Source: Bdellovibrio bacteriovorus HD100 (GTDB lineage: Bacteria > Bdellovibrionota > Bdellovibrionia > Bdellovibrionales > Bdellovibrionaceae). From it: DNA of 64,000 nucleotides. Every line of letters begins with the position of its first letter. Within the stretch, counting starts at the first letter, position 1. The notes under the pieces are model-generated. The model was not told the DNA's origin and made no database searches. It saw only the letters and a list, made by a program, of their open reading frames with translations. The DNA is taken from the NCBI RefSeq assembly GCF_000196175.1, contig NC_005363.1, positions 1,178,001 through 1,242,000 of the forward strand. The letters are read 5' to 3'. This document shows positions 17,887 through 25,837 of the stretch, piece by piece. Both the position numbers and the translations under genes were made by a program.

Positions 17887-18552
17887 ATGTACCGCACATG
17901 GAAGTATCTCGTAGTAAAAAATGAACAGGACCTGAAAAACCGGGATCGCTTGCAAAAGCTGGCAAGGCATCGCGGTCTTCCGGGCTTTGTGATGATTTTT
18001 GTATTTTCCACCTGTGCCCTGATCAGTCTGGGCTTGGCGGGGTTCTTTGCGGCGATGGCCTATACCCATAAACTTCCCATGTGGTCTTCGGTGGGGAGTG
18101 CTCTGGCGATGCTGCTTTTGACCGGGACCTTTGTGTTTGGTGCCCGCGTATTTCTGCGCGAACGGCAGATGGATGTTTTAAGAAAAATTTTACGTCATCC
18201 GGATCGTGGAAGCTTCGTCACCGGCAAGTTGACCTCTTTTAATTATGTGGCGGGTGACAGTCGCAAGTTTTCGCGCTATTTCGTCGAAGGCGAAGCCGAA
18301 GGCCCCGAAGGTCAGCCCCTGTTTGTCGGGGAATTCTTTGATGCGGATATTTGGCCCTTCACAACGGAAGAAGATGATCGTCAGATTCAAAAAGGCGATG
18401 ACTGGTACGACCTGAAGGGGAAGCGCAGGACATTGCCTGTTCCTGCCTATTTCATCTGTGAAGCAAAGGATCCGAAAATCGGGGTGCTGGTGGGGATTGA
18501 TCAGTCGCTGCTGAACGATGCCCTGAAACGCAGTGAAAAGAAGACCGTTTAG
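17887..18552 (+). CDS. Hypothetical membrane protein with two membrane helices
   Basis: A 221-residue protein. A basic N terminus of about 30 residues is followed by two hydrophobic helices (about 33-57 and 65-87) and then a soluble C-terminal domain rich in acidic and aromatic residues (FVEGEAEGPEG, DDWYDLKGKRRTLPVP). I do not recognise the family. It starts 3 bp after the histidine kinase stop, so the two are probably one operon. It might modulate the kinase or share its signal, but that rests on position only. Its stop overlaps the opposing gene by 4 bp. Confidence 0.75.
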   Translation: MYRTWKYLVVKNEQDLKNRDRLQKLARHRGLPGFVMIFVFSTCALISLGLAGFFAAMAYTHKLPMWSSVGSALAMLLLTGTFVFGARVFLRERQMDVLRKILRHPDRGSFVTGKLTSFNYVAGDSRKFSRYFVEGEAEGPEGQPLFVGEFFDADIWPFTTEEDDRQIQKGDDWYDLKGKRRTLPVPAYFICEAKDPKIGVLVGIDQSLLNDALKRSEKKTV

Positions 18553-19454
18553 TTGTCGATCTCAATTCCCAGAACATTTTCGATGGTCTTTTCGTAAATG
18601 TCTTTTTTCTTGGCTTTGGCTGGGACTGTCTCGCGGCGGCGTTCACTGCCAGCCGTTGCCGGGAAGGCCGCAAACAGATCTCGCTCCTTGCCATCAGCGC
18701 TGATTTCGAATTTAAACTCACGGTCTTTGCAAATCGCAATCAAAGCAGCGCTGCCACTGAAGGTTTTCGCCGCGGTGATTTGCAGTTCGCTGATATTCAG
18801 GGTCGTGATCTTGATTTTCAGATCCTGCTCGCGCGGGTTTTCAATGTTTTCAATGGCACACGGGAAAGTCAGCAACGTCGGATTCTGATGACTTGCAAAC
18901 ACCTGAGCAGGGAAGGCTGGTTCCTGCGGGGTTGTACCGGTGAATTTCATTTCACTGACCACCAGACCCCAGGGGTTTTCCAGGCTGCGTTCGGTGGTGT
19001 TCAGACGGATCTGGGTGGTGGCGAACAGCTGGTTCTTTTGAGTGTCTTCAGTGATCTGAAGTTGCAAGAGGGCTTTGTAACTGCCATCAGAAAGAAGCTT
19101 CAGACTGATCAGCCGTCCGATCTGGGACATGTTTTTCTGCTGCACTTTTTCGCGCAGGCGGCTGACTTCGCGGATGCGTTCTTCACCCAGTTTGGGTGCC
19201 ATCAAAAATGCCAGCGAGGTTTGCGACTGCCAAAAGTTGTTGGAGTCATAGTTAAAGAAACGTTCCAGATACTGGCGCAAAAAGGTCATGCGCTCCATTT
19301 CGCCCATCTGGATGTTTTGCAGGGACTCTTTCCCGGCATCAATGGTCACGGCGACCACACGGGGATTGTTCTTAAGCTGCCAGTACAGGTAAGTGACGAC
19401 CGAAGCCCAAATCACCGAAGCTGCCAGCAGGACCGACAAAACCCGGGTTTTCAT
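18549..19454 (-). CDS. Single-pass inner-membrane protein, possibly TraE/VirB8-like
   Basis: A 301-residue protein with an N-terminal membrane anchor (about residues 5-27), a central domain of about 180 residues (RQYLERFFNYDSNNFW...), and a C-terminal extension with a basic segment. The layout of one anchor plus a periplasmic domain with alternating strands recalls TraE/VirB8 assembly proteins of type IV secretion, but no diagnostic motif is visible and similarity is weak. Its start overlaps the stop of the upstream lipoprotein gene by 1 bp (TAATG), so they are coupled. No other secretion genes are nearby, so the TraE idea stays speculative. Confidence 0.7.
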   Translation of the reverse strand: MKTRVLSVLLAASVIWASVVTYLYWQLKNNPRVVAVTIDAGKESLQNIQMGEMERMTFLRQYLERFFNYDSNNFWQSQTSLAFLMAPKLGEERIREVSRLREKVQQKNMSQIGRLISLKLLSDGSYKALLQLQITEDTQKNQLFATTQIRLNTTERSLENPWGLVVSEMKFTGTTPQEPAFPAQVFASHQNPTLLTFPCAIENIENPREQDLKIKITTLNISELQITAAKTFSGSAALIAICKDREFKFEISADGKERDLFAAFPATAGSERRRETVPAKAKKKDIYEKTIENVLGIEIDN

Positions 19455-19918
19455 TATTCACCTTTTTCCAAAGGCAGGATTTCGATCATCTGATCGCGGT
19501 GATATTTTTTGTTCGGGCCTTCATCGACCCACTGGTCGATTTTGTAAAGTTTGATTTTGGCTTTGCCGCTTTGGAAGTATTTTTTGTCCGCTTTGCCGGT
19601 GGTTTCTTTCAGCAAAGTGGCCGGACCATTCTGGAAGAAGTCCAATTGTGCCTTCATCTTTTCAGTTTCCAGGCGCATCAGTTCCATGTCTCTTTCGTCG
19701 TTATAATAGTAGTTGGCAGCCACGGCAGAAACGACACCCAAAATGCCACCCCAGTAAAGGGCATGCAGTTCAGGACGTTCATCTTCCGGGGCGGTGGCAG
19801 CACCAATCGCAGCACCCACACCGATACCGATTCCGGTGGTCGCCAGGCGGCTTTTTTGGTTGGTGGCACAGGCAGACATCAGCAGGCAGAATCCAAGAAG
19901 CAAACACATTGATTTCAT
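19454..19918 (-). CDS. Small lipoprotein with a glycine-zipper segment
   Basis: ATG 19918 is chosen because it gives a compact lipoprotein signal, MKSMCLLLGFCLLMSAC, with lipid-accepting Cys17; upstream in-frame starts would bury it. After the Cys comes a glycine-rich membrane-compatible stretch (TTGIGIGVGAAIGAAT). A second hydrophobic stretch (about 48-62) follows, and then a charged C-terminal domain of about 80 residues. The family is not recognised; the shape recalls TraV-like or glycine-zipper outer membrane lipoproteins. The stop overlaps the start of the next gene by one base, indicating a two-gene operon. Confidence 0.75.
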   Translation of the reverse strand: MKSMCLLLGFCLLMSACATNQKSRLATTGIGIGVGAAIGAATAPEDERPELHALYWGGILGVVSAVAANYYYNDERDMELMRLETEKMKAQLDFFQNGPATLLKETTGKADKKYFQSGKAKIKLYKIDQWVDEGPNKKYHRDQMIEILPLEKGE

Positions 19919-19957
19919 GTAACCAATGTTAAGTTTAAAACCGGGATCAGGCAAACT

Positions 19958-20680
19958 CTACTTCATGAGATGTTTGTAAAGAGGCAGGTACATGTCGTCT
20001 TCGGGAGTAAACTGCAGATCCTCACGGCGGGGACTTTCGTTGAAGGTCACCGGAGCATTAAAGATCAGGGCCAGCGGACAGCGCTCAGCCGCTTCACCCA
20101 TCATTAAAACTGCCGAGACAGCCAGACTGTCGGCGAGATTGATCTTGGTCATCTTCAGTTCACGGCCAAAGATGTCCTTTTCTCCCACCATGTTGCGAAC
20201 TGGATCAAAGCCTGCAAAGGACAGGGCGATGCCGGTCACACCATTGCGCAAAGGACTGGTGTGGGAATCCGTCACGATGATGCCCAGGTTTTTTAGTCCT
20301 GTGCGCTTGCAAAGGGACTGGCGCAGTTTTTCCGCAGAAAGATACGGATCTTGCGGGTACAGGATATAGTCGCCGTTTTCAGAATTGGATTCATCAATCC
20401 CGGCCGCAGGCAACAGCAGACCTTCTTTGATCGTCAAGGACACGCCATGACCGATTTCACCCAGGTAGTGATCAGCCTCGCGGCGGATCAGGTCTTTTTT
20501 GTCGATGCTGTTTAATGGAACCAGGCGGTTTTCCGCCAAAGAGATAATCTTGGAAGTGATGGCAAGAAGGACGCCTTCCTGCCATTGGGATTTTTCGACA
20601 TGAGCCAGGATGAACTCCGCCAGGTCCTCACCTTGACGGAAAATCTCTGTGCGGATCGGGGAGATCATCAGTGGCTTCAT
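19958..20680 (-). CDS. CofE-like (F420-0:gamma-glutamyl ligase family) protein
   Basis: ATG 20680 (MKPLMISPIRTEIF) is chosen because it follows the isocitrate dehydrogenase stop by one base (TAAG-ATG), giving 240 residues, normal for the family. Family features seen: AITSKIISLAENR, EADHYLGE, TIKEGLLLPAAGIDESN, and VTDSHTSPLRNGVTGIALSFAGFDP. CofE adds glutamate to coenzyme F420-0 in methanogens and actinobacteria. No other F420 gene is near, so this probably acts on a different substrate or is a domain of unknown specificity. Tight coupling to isocitrate dehydrogenase is odd, since the TCA cycle makes glutamate precursors; the link is only suggestive. Confidence 0.8.
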   Translation of the reverse strand: MKPLMISPIRTEIFRQGEDLAEFILAHVEKSQWQEGVLLAITSKIISLAENRLVPLNSIDKKDLIRREADHYLGEIGHGVSLTIKEGLLLPAAGIDESNSENGDYILYPQDPYLSAEKLRQSLCKRTGLKNLGIIVTDSHTSPLRNGVTGIALSFAGFDPVRNMVGEKDIFGRELKMTKINLADSLAVSAVLMMGEAAERCPLALIFNAPVTFNESPRREDLQFTPEDDMYLPLYKHLMK

Positions 20681-20681
20681 C

Positions 20682-21683
20682 TTAGTGGCCCAGGCGCTGG
20701 ATGATAGCGTCGGTGAAGGACACCGTCGTGCCTTTACCACCCAGATCCCCAGTTCTTGCGTTGACGTCAGAAAGTGCGGCAATCAAAGCCTTCATGATTG
20801 CATCGGCTTTGGCATTTTCGCCCACGTGCTGAAGCATCATCACTGCAGATTGAAGAAGTGCTGTTGGATTGGCTTTGTTCTGGCCCGCGATATCCGGTGC
20901 AGAACCGTGAACCGCTTCAAAGATCGCGTGATTGGCACCAATGTTGGCGCCAGGAACCACACCCAGACCGCCCACCAGACCCGCGCACAGGTCCGACAGA
21001 ATGTCGCCGTAAAGGTTTTCAGTCACGATCACATCAAACTGCTGAGGCTTGGTCACCAGCTGCATGCAGGCGTTATCCACGATCACATCTTTGGTTGTGA
21101 TTTCCGGATACTGCCAGCCCACTTCCTGCGCCACTTTAAGGAACAGACCGTCAGAAAGTTTCATGATGTTGGCTTTGTGCACGATAGCCATACGAGGTTT
21201 GCCGGTTTTCTGAGCCAGATCATAAGCATAACGGGCAATGCGCTCAGATCCTTTGCGTGTGATGCGCTTGATGCTTTCTGCAGTGTCTTCATCGACCATG
21301 CGCTCAATACCCGCGTAAAGGTCTTCGGTGTTTTCACGCACGATGGTCAGGTCCACATCCGAGCAAACGCACTGAACACCAGGCAAAGAACGAACCGGGC
21401 GCACGTTGGCATAAAGATCGAACTTTTGTCTCATGGTCACGTTGATGGACTTGTGGCCTCCGCCGACGGGAGTGGTCGTTGGGCCTTTGATTGCCAGCTT
21501 GGTTTTGTTGATGGAATCAATGGTGGTCTGAGGCAGCAATTCGCCCAGGGAATTCAGAGCCACTTCGCCGGCCTGGTGCTCTTCATATTCAAATGGAGCA
21601 TGGACGTGTTTAAGAACGCGAACGACCTGAGCCATAATCTCAGGGCCGATACCATCACCGGGAATCACTGTCAGTTTCATCAT
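20682..21683 (-). CDS. icd: Isocitrate dehydrogenase, NAD-type
   Basis: Converts isocitrate to 2-oxoglutarate and CO2 in the TCA cycle. The 333-residue length and the opening MKLTVIPGDGIGPEI identify the beta-decarboxylating dehydrogenase family. GPTTTPVGGGHKSINV, KFDLYANVRP, the TIVRENTEDLYAGIE loop, the NLYGDILSDLCAG metal site and the EAVHGSAPDIAG nucleotide loop are all present. The short length and the substrate loop favour NAD-isocitrate dehydrogenase over the larger E. coli NADP enzyme. Isopropylmalate or homoisocitrate dehydrogenase are less likely alternatives. It is followed directly by the CofE-like gene in one operon. Confidence 0.85.
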   Translation of the reverse strand: MMKLTVIPGDGIGPEIMAQVVRVLKHVHAPFEYEEHQAGEVALNSLGELLPQTTIDSINKTKLAIKGPTTTPVGGGHKSINVTMRQKFDLYANVRPVRSLPGVQCVCSDVDLTIVRENTEDLYAGIERMVDEDTAESIKRITRKGSERIARYAYDLAQKTGKPRMAIVHKANIMKLSDGLFLKVAQEVGWQYPEITTKDVIVDNACMQLVTKPQQFDVIVTENLYGDILSDLCAGLVGGLGVVPGANIGANHAIFEAVHGSAPDIAGQNKANPTALLQSAVMMLQHVGENAKADAIMKALIAALSDVNARTGDLGGKGTTVSFTDAIIQRLGH

Positions 21684-22177
21684 GGGGGACCTTTCTGGTT
21701 GAAAGGTTTTTTCTTATCAAAGATGCGGTCTTTTTCCAAGGGTTGAACGTCGCGCGCGCGGCTGGCGGGAGGAGCTTTTCTTCAGCTCACCACCAGGGAA
21801 GGAAGGATGTGGGATGTGTTATGTGGACCGCTAAGGTTTCCCCGATTGGGGTGGGGTCCGATTGTCTCTATTTGAGACATGCATCCCACTAAAGCAATCA
21901 GCGGGCCAGTTTGAATGGGATCCTTTTGCACCACACTTTGCGGCGAAGGGGTGTTTAAAGCTTTTACAGGGAAAACATCCTATGAAATCAAACACTTAGA
22001 GTGATTTTAAGGGCCTGTCGCTAAACCTGACGGCTTTTCCTTGGCGTTGGCCGGTTTTAAGGCCGCTTCTGGGGGCTGTTAAGTTGTTAAGTAAAACCAG
22101 TGGTTTAGGGGGATTTTTCGGTCGGGGGCGAGGTGGCCCTTTCCTTGTAATAGTTCAAGGCAGAGGAGGTCGCTCTC
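21684..22177. other. 494-bp region without a convincing gene
   Basis: Divergent upstream region of icd (minus) and the matrixin-like lipoprotein (plus). It contains a palindrome GTCTC-TATTT-GAGAC at 21864-21878 and a strong SD (GAGGAGGT) before ATG 22178. Only short frames of 30 codons or less start here, and none has good composition or an SD. No repeat element or tRNA was recognised. Confidence 0.6.
21864..21878. promoter_or_regulatory. GTCTC-N5-GAGAC palindrome
   Basis: Perfect 5-bp arms around TATTT, about 300 bp before the matrixin-like gene and 180 bp before icd. It is one of five TCTC/CTC-N5-GAG(A) sites in the window. Confidence 0.35.
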
Positions 22178-22819
22178 ATGTGGAAGTGGCTTGGGACCGC
22201 ATTGGTCCTATCAATAGCATTAATCGTTCAAGCCTGCGCTCCGAAATCCCAGGAAGACTGTGGTTTCGTGCAAAACGTGTATGGCGAGCGTATCTCCTGG
22301 AAAAGTGATGCTCCAGTGACGATGCAACTGCATTCCTCTATTCCGGATTCCATGGTGCCTGCGATCCTGCGTGCGGCAGAAACCTGGGAGCGCACAGCCG
22401 GACGTAAGCTGATCAATATCATTCAATATCCACGTTATAGCGGACCGATTGTTCCCCATAAAGACGGGCAGAACATCATCTATTTGATGGATACCTGGGA
22501 AAGCAACCGAGCTTCGGAACAGGGCCGGACCAGTGTTTATTGGATCGGGGACCTTATCAAGGAAGCCGACATCCGTTTGAACGCGTATGACTTTAATTTC
22601 TATTGGAATAACCAGCGCCTGACGACCGCCGTGAATCCGGCGCGGAAAACATCCGGAGAGGTCAATATTGAAGCTTTGGTGCTTCATGAAATGGGGCATG
22701 TGCTGGGCCTGAAACACAAGGACGGCGCGGGTTCCGTGATGGCGACCTATTTGTCCAGTGGTGACGATCGGGTGAACCTGGCTGAGGTGGATTCTTCAGC
22801 CCTGCAGTGCGAGTACTAG
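22178..22819 (+). CDS. Matrixin-like zinc metalloprotease lipoprotein
   Basis: A 213-residue lipoprotein (lipobox IVQAC, Cys20) with the metzincin zinc motif HEMGHVLGLKH: His170, Glu171, His174 and His180. A Met-turn candidate lies in GSVMATYLSSG. This is the signature of matrixins, which in eukaryotes include collagenases. Lipidation implies attachment to the outer membrane or periplasmic face. No separate cysteine-switch prodomain is apparent. A strong SD GAGGAGGT precedes ATG 22178. In a predator it could process envelope or prey proteins; that is inference. Confidence 0.88.
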   Translation: MWKWLGTALVLSIALIVQACAPKSQEDCGFVQNVYGERISWKSDAPVTMQLHSSIPDSMVPAILRAAETWERTAGRKLINIIQYPRYSGPIVPHKDGQNIIYLMDTWESNRASEQGRTSVYWIGDLIKEADIRLNAYDFNFYWNNQRLTTAVNPARKTSGEVNIEALVLHEMGHVLGLKHKDGAGSVMATYLSSGDDRVNLAEVDSSALQCEY

Positions 22820-22898
22820 CGCCCAGCAGTGTAAAATGTCCATGTAAGTTTATTTAAGTTGTTGGAATTGAAAGAAGCTAACTAGACTTTGATTTCGC

Positions 22899-22916
22899 GC
22901 CTGAAAACGCAGGCGA
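22899..22916 (+). promoter_or_regulatory. Small hairpin just before the SD of the 76-residue protein gene
   Basis: CGCCTG / CAGGCG with a 6-nt loop sits directly upstream of AAGGAG and ATG 22928. It leaves the SD free, so it may stabilise the 5' end of the message. Confidence 0.35.
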
Positions 22917-22927
22917 AGGAGAGCAAG

Positions 22928-23158
22928 ATGAGAGTGATCACATTGGATAAAAACGCACAAGTTGAAACTGTTGTGACGGAGTCTGTTGTTGAGTCCTTCT
23001 CTCTTGTTACGCATAAGTCTTACCATGAAATGGCCGACATGCCGGTTGTGGAAGTGGATGCGTTGGCTCAGTTGCACGCAAATCTTGAAATGCTTCAAGA
23101 TCTTCAATCTCGTCTTACATTTGTGATGCGTGAAGTTCGTTATTTGATGAAGGTCTAA
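22928..23158 (+). CDS. Small hypothetical protein, 76 residues
   Basis: ATG 22928 is chosen because of the SD AAGGAG 6 bp upstream; an earlier in-frame ATG lacks one. The product is acidic to neutral, without signal peptide or membrane segment. Its C-terminal half is probably helical (ALAQLHANLEMLQDLQSRLTFV). I do not recognise the family. It lies about 95 bp upstream of the LuxR-type regulator on the same strand, and may be transcribed with it. Confidence 0.65.
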   Translation: MRVITLDKNAQVETVVTESVVESFSLVTHKSYHEMADMPVVEVDALAQLHANLEMLQDLQSRLTFVMREVRYLMKV

Positions 23159-23253
23159 ACGGAACATCTTTCCCTCCACCGGGGGCAGAAAATTTTCGTA
23201 CTGCGTACTTCTGTATGATGACAGATTAAACAAATTCCGATTAAATCTCGGAT

Positions 23254-23547
23254 ATGAAACAACATCCTGAAGAATTTCAAGCGTACTTCCAGACTCATTT
23301 CAACAAATGGGGCCTAACCAAAACTGAAAGTGAAGTGGGTGGTTTGATTCTTCTTGGCTTGAGTCTGCGCGAAATCGCGGACAGACGAGGCACCTCTGAA
23401 ACGACAACTCGTCAACAAGCCCTGAGTCTTTATAAGAAAGCCTCAGTGGAAGGACGCCATCAGTTGTCGGCTTATTTCCTGGAAAATCTTCTGGCGGCGC
23501 AAACGAGCGCTAAGCCTTTCGTTCAAAGCGGTTCGGGAGCCCTTTAG
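23254..23547 (+). CDS. LuxR-type helix-turn-helix regulator (DNA-binding domain only)
   Basis: A 97-residue protein, nearly all of it a GerE/LuxR DNA-binding domain: GLTKTESEVGGLILLGLSLREIADRRGTS, then recognition helix ETTTRQQALSLYKKA. There is no receiver or sensor domain, so activity may be set by expression level or a partner. No SD is obvious. Its last 38 bp overlap the 3' end of the opposing coiled-coil-Hsp20 gene, an arrangement that could allow antisense interference. The target genes are unknown. Confidence 0.85.
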   Translation: MKQHPEEFQAYFQTHFNKWGLTKTESEVGGLILLGLSLREIADRRGTSETTTRQQALSLYKKASVEGRHQLSAYFLENLLAAQTSAKPFVQSGSGAL

Positions 23548-24793
23548 GGATGTGATAGACGACCCAGTCGCCATCGCGCTGACGGGTCATGCCCTCTGTG
23601 ATGACCGGCTTGTCGAAAGCAAACTCTTCCCGGAATGTCTGGAAGTTTGCGCTGCTGACACTTTTGCCGTCTTCTTCAATCTTGTCTTTGAAAGATCGCT
23701 GACCGGACACGGTCGCACGATCATTCTGAATCGTCACTTTCACGGAATCCTTTTCATGCTCTGGCACGTAGGCGCGTAGAATATAAAAATCAGGATTCTC
23801 TTTCATCTGGCTGCCACGGTCTTCGACCTTGTAGAACGGGTCAGCCTCTTTTGTGGCGTATTTTCCGGCGGCCTTGACGAAGTCTTTTCGCGTCTCAGCC
23901 AGTTCGCGCACATAGCGTTTCTTCTGAATGTTCAAAGATTCGCGGTTGGCGTCCTCTGTTTTCATGTAAGTGCTCTGGAAGCGGTCGTTCTGGTTGTCCA
24001 GCGCGTTTTCGTAAGCGACTTTCTGATGCTGCAGACGGGAAGAGTACTGTTTGTTCAGATTTCCTTCGCGGGATTCCCACTGGGTCTGCTGCTGATCATA
24101 GCGTTTGGCAAAATCATTGTCCTGGCGAGCCAGTTGTTTTTGCTGCTTTTCGTTTTCCTGTACCAGAACCTTTTCACCGCGCTCACGCAGTTCACCGTAT
24201 TCTTTTTCATTGCGGGTGCGCACGCGCTCTTGCACGTTGCGACCGCGCTCGACTTCATTTTTCAGGCTGGCATCGTTCTGAGTGCGCTGCTGTTCCAGGC
24301 GGCGATCGCTGAATTCATTCAACTGGGACATGTCCTTGTTGTATTTTTCTTTGGCGCCCTTGATGTCGTCAGCACTTTTGGTGCGGAGGTATTCCACGCG
24401 TTCGGAAGCGTCTTTTTCAATGCTGGCCACTTTTTGACGGGAATCAGTCTGGGCGCGGGCGATCTGCTCGGTGCGTTTTTCGCGGGTGGAGGTCAGTTTG
24501 TCGTCATAAGTTTGTGCCAGAGCTTGAGTGCGGGAGTTGTATTTTTCCGTCAGACGCTGACGATCCTCAATGGCTTCGGCCGCGGCTTGCTGCTGATTCT
24601 TGCGAATGTGATTGATCGCGGCTTCATTCTGTTCCTGAAGGCCGGCCTTTTTGTCGTGGTAATAGTCTTTAAGATCAGAAAGCTGGGCTTCATTCTCTTT
24701 CACGAGCTGCTTTTTTTTGCGCGCGTGATCGGCTTGAAGTTCACTCAAATCCGCTTGCTGGGCTTTTCTCGTGGAATTGTCAATTGACGACAT
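23510..24793 (-). CDS. Coiled-coil protein with C-terminal Hsp20/alpha-crystallin-like domain
   Basis: A 427-residue protein. Residues about 10-310 form a long, highly charged coiled coil rich in Gln, Glu, Lys and Arg, with very few hydrophobic stretches and no signal peptide. Residues about 320-420 look like a small heat shock protein domain: NPDFYILRAYVPEHEKDSVKV, NDRATVSGQRSF, FREEFAFDKPV, GDWVVYHIPK. Small heat shock proteins hold unfolding proteins, and a 300-residue coiled-coil arm in place of the usual short N-terminal arm is unusual. It could be a scaffold or filament-forming holdase. The gene stands alone and converges on the LuxR-type gene with 38 bp overlap. Confidence 0.8.
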   Translation of the reverse strand: MSSIDNSTRKAQQADLSELQADHARKKKQLVKENEAQLSDLKDYYHDKKAGLQEQNEAAINHIRKNQQQAAAEAIEDRQRLTEKYNSRTQALAQTYDDKLTSTREKRTEQIARAQTDSRQKVASIEKDASERVEYLRTKSADDIKGAKEKYNKDMSQLNEFSDRRLEQQRTQNDASLKNEVERGRNVQERVRTRNEKEYGELRERGEKVLVQENEKQQKQLARQDNDFAKRYDQQQTQWESREGNLNKQYSSRLQHQKVAYENALDNQNDRFQSTYMKTEDANRESLNIQKKRYVRELAETRKDFVKAAGKYATKEADPFYKVEDRGSQMKENPDFYILRAYVPEHEKDSVKVTIQNDRATVSGQRSFKDKIEEDGKSVSSANFQTFREEFAFDKPVITEGMTRQRDGDWVVYHIPKGLPNRFERKA

Positions 24794-24824
24794 GAAACCA
24801 GTGTATCAAATCGACACACAGGTT

Positions 24825-25136
24825 TTAAGGAGCCGGGGCGGGCTCGGCCGGAATCTGGCCTTTCGGGTTGGGGCAGTGGGGTTGAAAATCACCGGTGCGC
24901 CCATAGCAGCGCCAGGTGTCGATGTATGTGACCTCTTCATCGGCGGCGACGGGATAGTAATAGCGGTATTGAACGTGATCCAAGGTGCTTTCAACCAGAC
25001 GGAAGTCCTGTGTCTGTGCTGCCTGAGGATCGGCGGACTTTTTTGTGATCTTCAGAACAAAGACCCGGTACTCGGCCTGAGCAAAGGCCGGCAGCAGAAC
25101 AAATAAGAAAGCCGATAAGAAGATCCGATATTTCAC
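24825..25136 (-). CDS. Hypothetical secreted protein with proline-rich tail
   Basis: GTG 25136 is chosen because AGGAAG stands 4 bp upstream and the product then begins with a signal peptide (VKYRIFLSAFLFVLLPAFAQA). The mature part of about 80 residues (EYRVFVLKITKKSADPQAAQTQDFRLVESTLD...) has two cysteines and ends PKGQIPAEPAPAP. It is not recognised. The SD and start codon are enclosed in a 15-bp hairpin (25108-25155), so translation is probably controlled by RNA folding. Confidence 0.7.
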   Translation of the reverse strand: MKYRIFLSAFLFVLLPAFAQAEYRVFVLKITKKSADPQAAQTQDFRLVESTLDHVQYRYYYPVAADEEVTYIDTWRCYGRTGDFQPHCPNPKGQIPAEPAPAP

Positions 25137-25155
25137 AGTTCTTCCTATCGGCTTT
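25108..25155 (-). promoter_or_regulatory. Hairpin covering the SD of the proline-tailed secreted protein
   Basis: On the minus-strand RNA, AAAGCCGAUAGGAAG pairs with CUUCUUAUCGGCUUU (15 pairs, one G-U). The SD AGGAAG is in the 5' arm, GUG 25136 in the 18-nt loop, and the 3' arm within the signal-peptide codons. This would mask the ribosome site unless opened. Confidence 0.6.
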
Positions 25156-25324
25156 GCGGTGGGAATCTTGAAAGACACCAAATCCGACCTCTTCAGAATA
25201 GCACTCTGTCGGCACATCGCATTAAATAACCGCAGTGATGTCGAATTAATACTCTAAGCTTTAGACGAAATATCGAAGATCCCAAATTGGCTGAAGCAAG
25301 TCGGGGAAAGTGTGCAAACTTTAA

Positions 25325-25360
25325 ACGAAAAAACGGGAATTATGAGTTCCCGTTTTCGTT
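25325..25360 (-). terminator. Terminator after the 105-residue protein gene
   Basis: AACGGGAA / TTCCCGTT with flanking A and T runs (AACGAAAA...TTTTCGTT) overlaps the very end of the 105-residue gene on the minus strand, which ends at 25359. Confidence 0.7.
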
Positions 25361-25676
25361 AGTGTGCGTGTTCGTGGTTGGCGCGGACCGTGTTTTCCAC
25401 GATGTGGAAGTAGGCCCTGACCAGCATCTGATAGGATTCCTGATCCAGAGCCTGCAAATAGGCCATTTTTTCGAAGTAGGTTTTTTTGGCAATCAGCTCT
25501 GTCATGACATCCTGGACCTTCTTCATCTTATCAAAGCTGTAGAAGTCCTTATCGTCGCTCACTTCCTTAAGGACCGTGGCGATCGACTTGTTGTCAAAAA
25601 GAACATGAACACCCATGGCGGAATGAGACAGCAAAGCTTCCATTCGTTCCAGACTTGTTTCTTCTATGTTGACCAA
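25359..25676 (-). CDS. Small hypothetical protein, 105 residues
   Basis: Starts at TTG 25676, supported by a near-perfect SD (AGGAGG) five bases upstream. The product is soluble, without signal peptide, probably helical, and ends in a His-rich tail NHEHAH that could bind metal. It is not recognised. It is divergent from the tandem-domain gene beginning at 25838, so the two share a 160-bp upstream region. Confidence 0.65.
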   Translation of the reverse strand: MVNIEETSLERMEALLSHSAMGVHVLFDNKSIATVLKEVSDDKDFYSFDKMKKVQDVMTELIAKKTYFEKMAYLQALDQESYQMLVRAYFHIVENTVRANHEHAH

Positions 25677-25837
25677 GAGCGCCTCCTGCTGACGTCTTAA
25701 GTTGAATGGTGAGGAATATTGTCCACAGTTGCAAGACCAAAAGTACTTCTATGACAGGGGCCGTCGTGAGTGTCTTTTTTCTAGTTGTTGGCTGAAGGGA
25801 TTGTCTCAATAATGAAAAGGTGAAGGATACGAAACGA

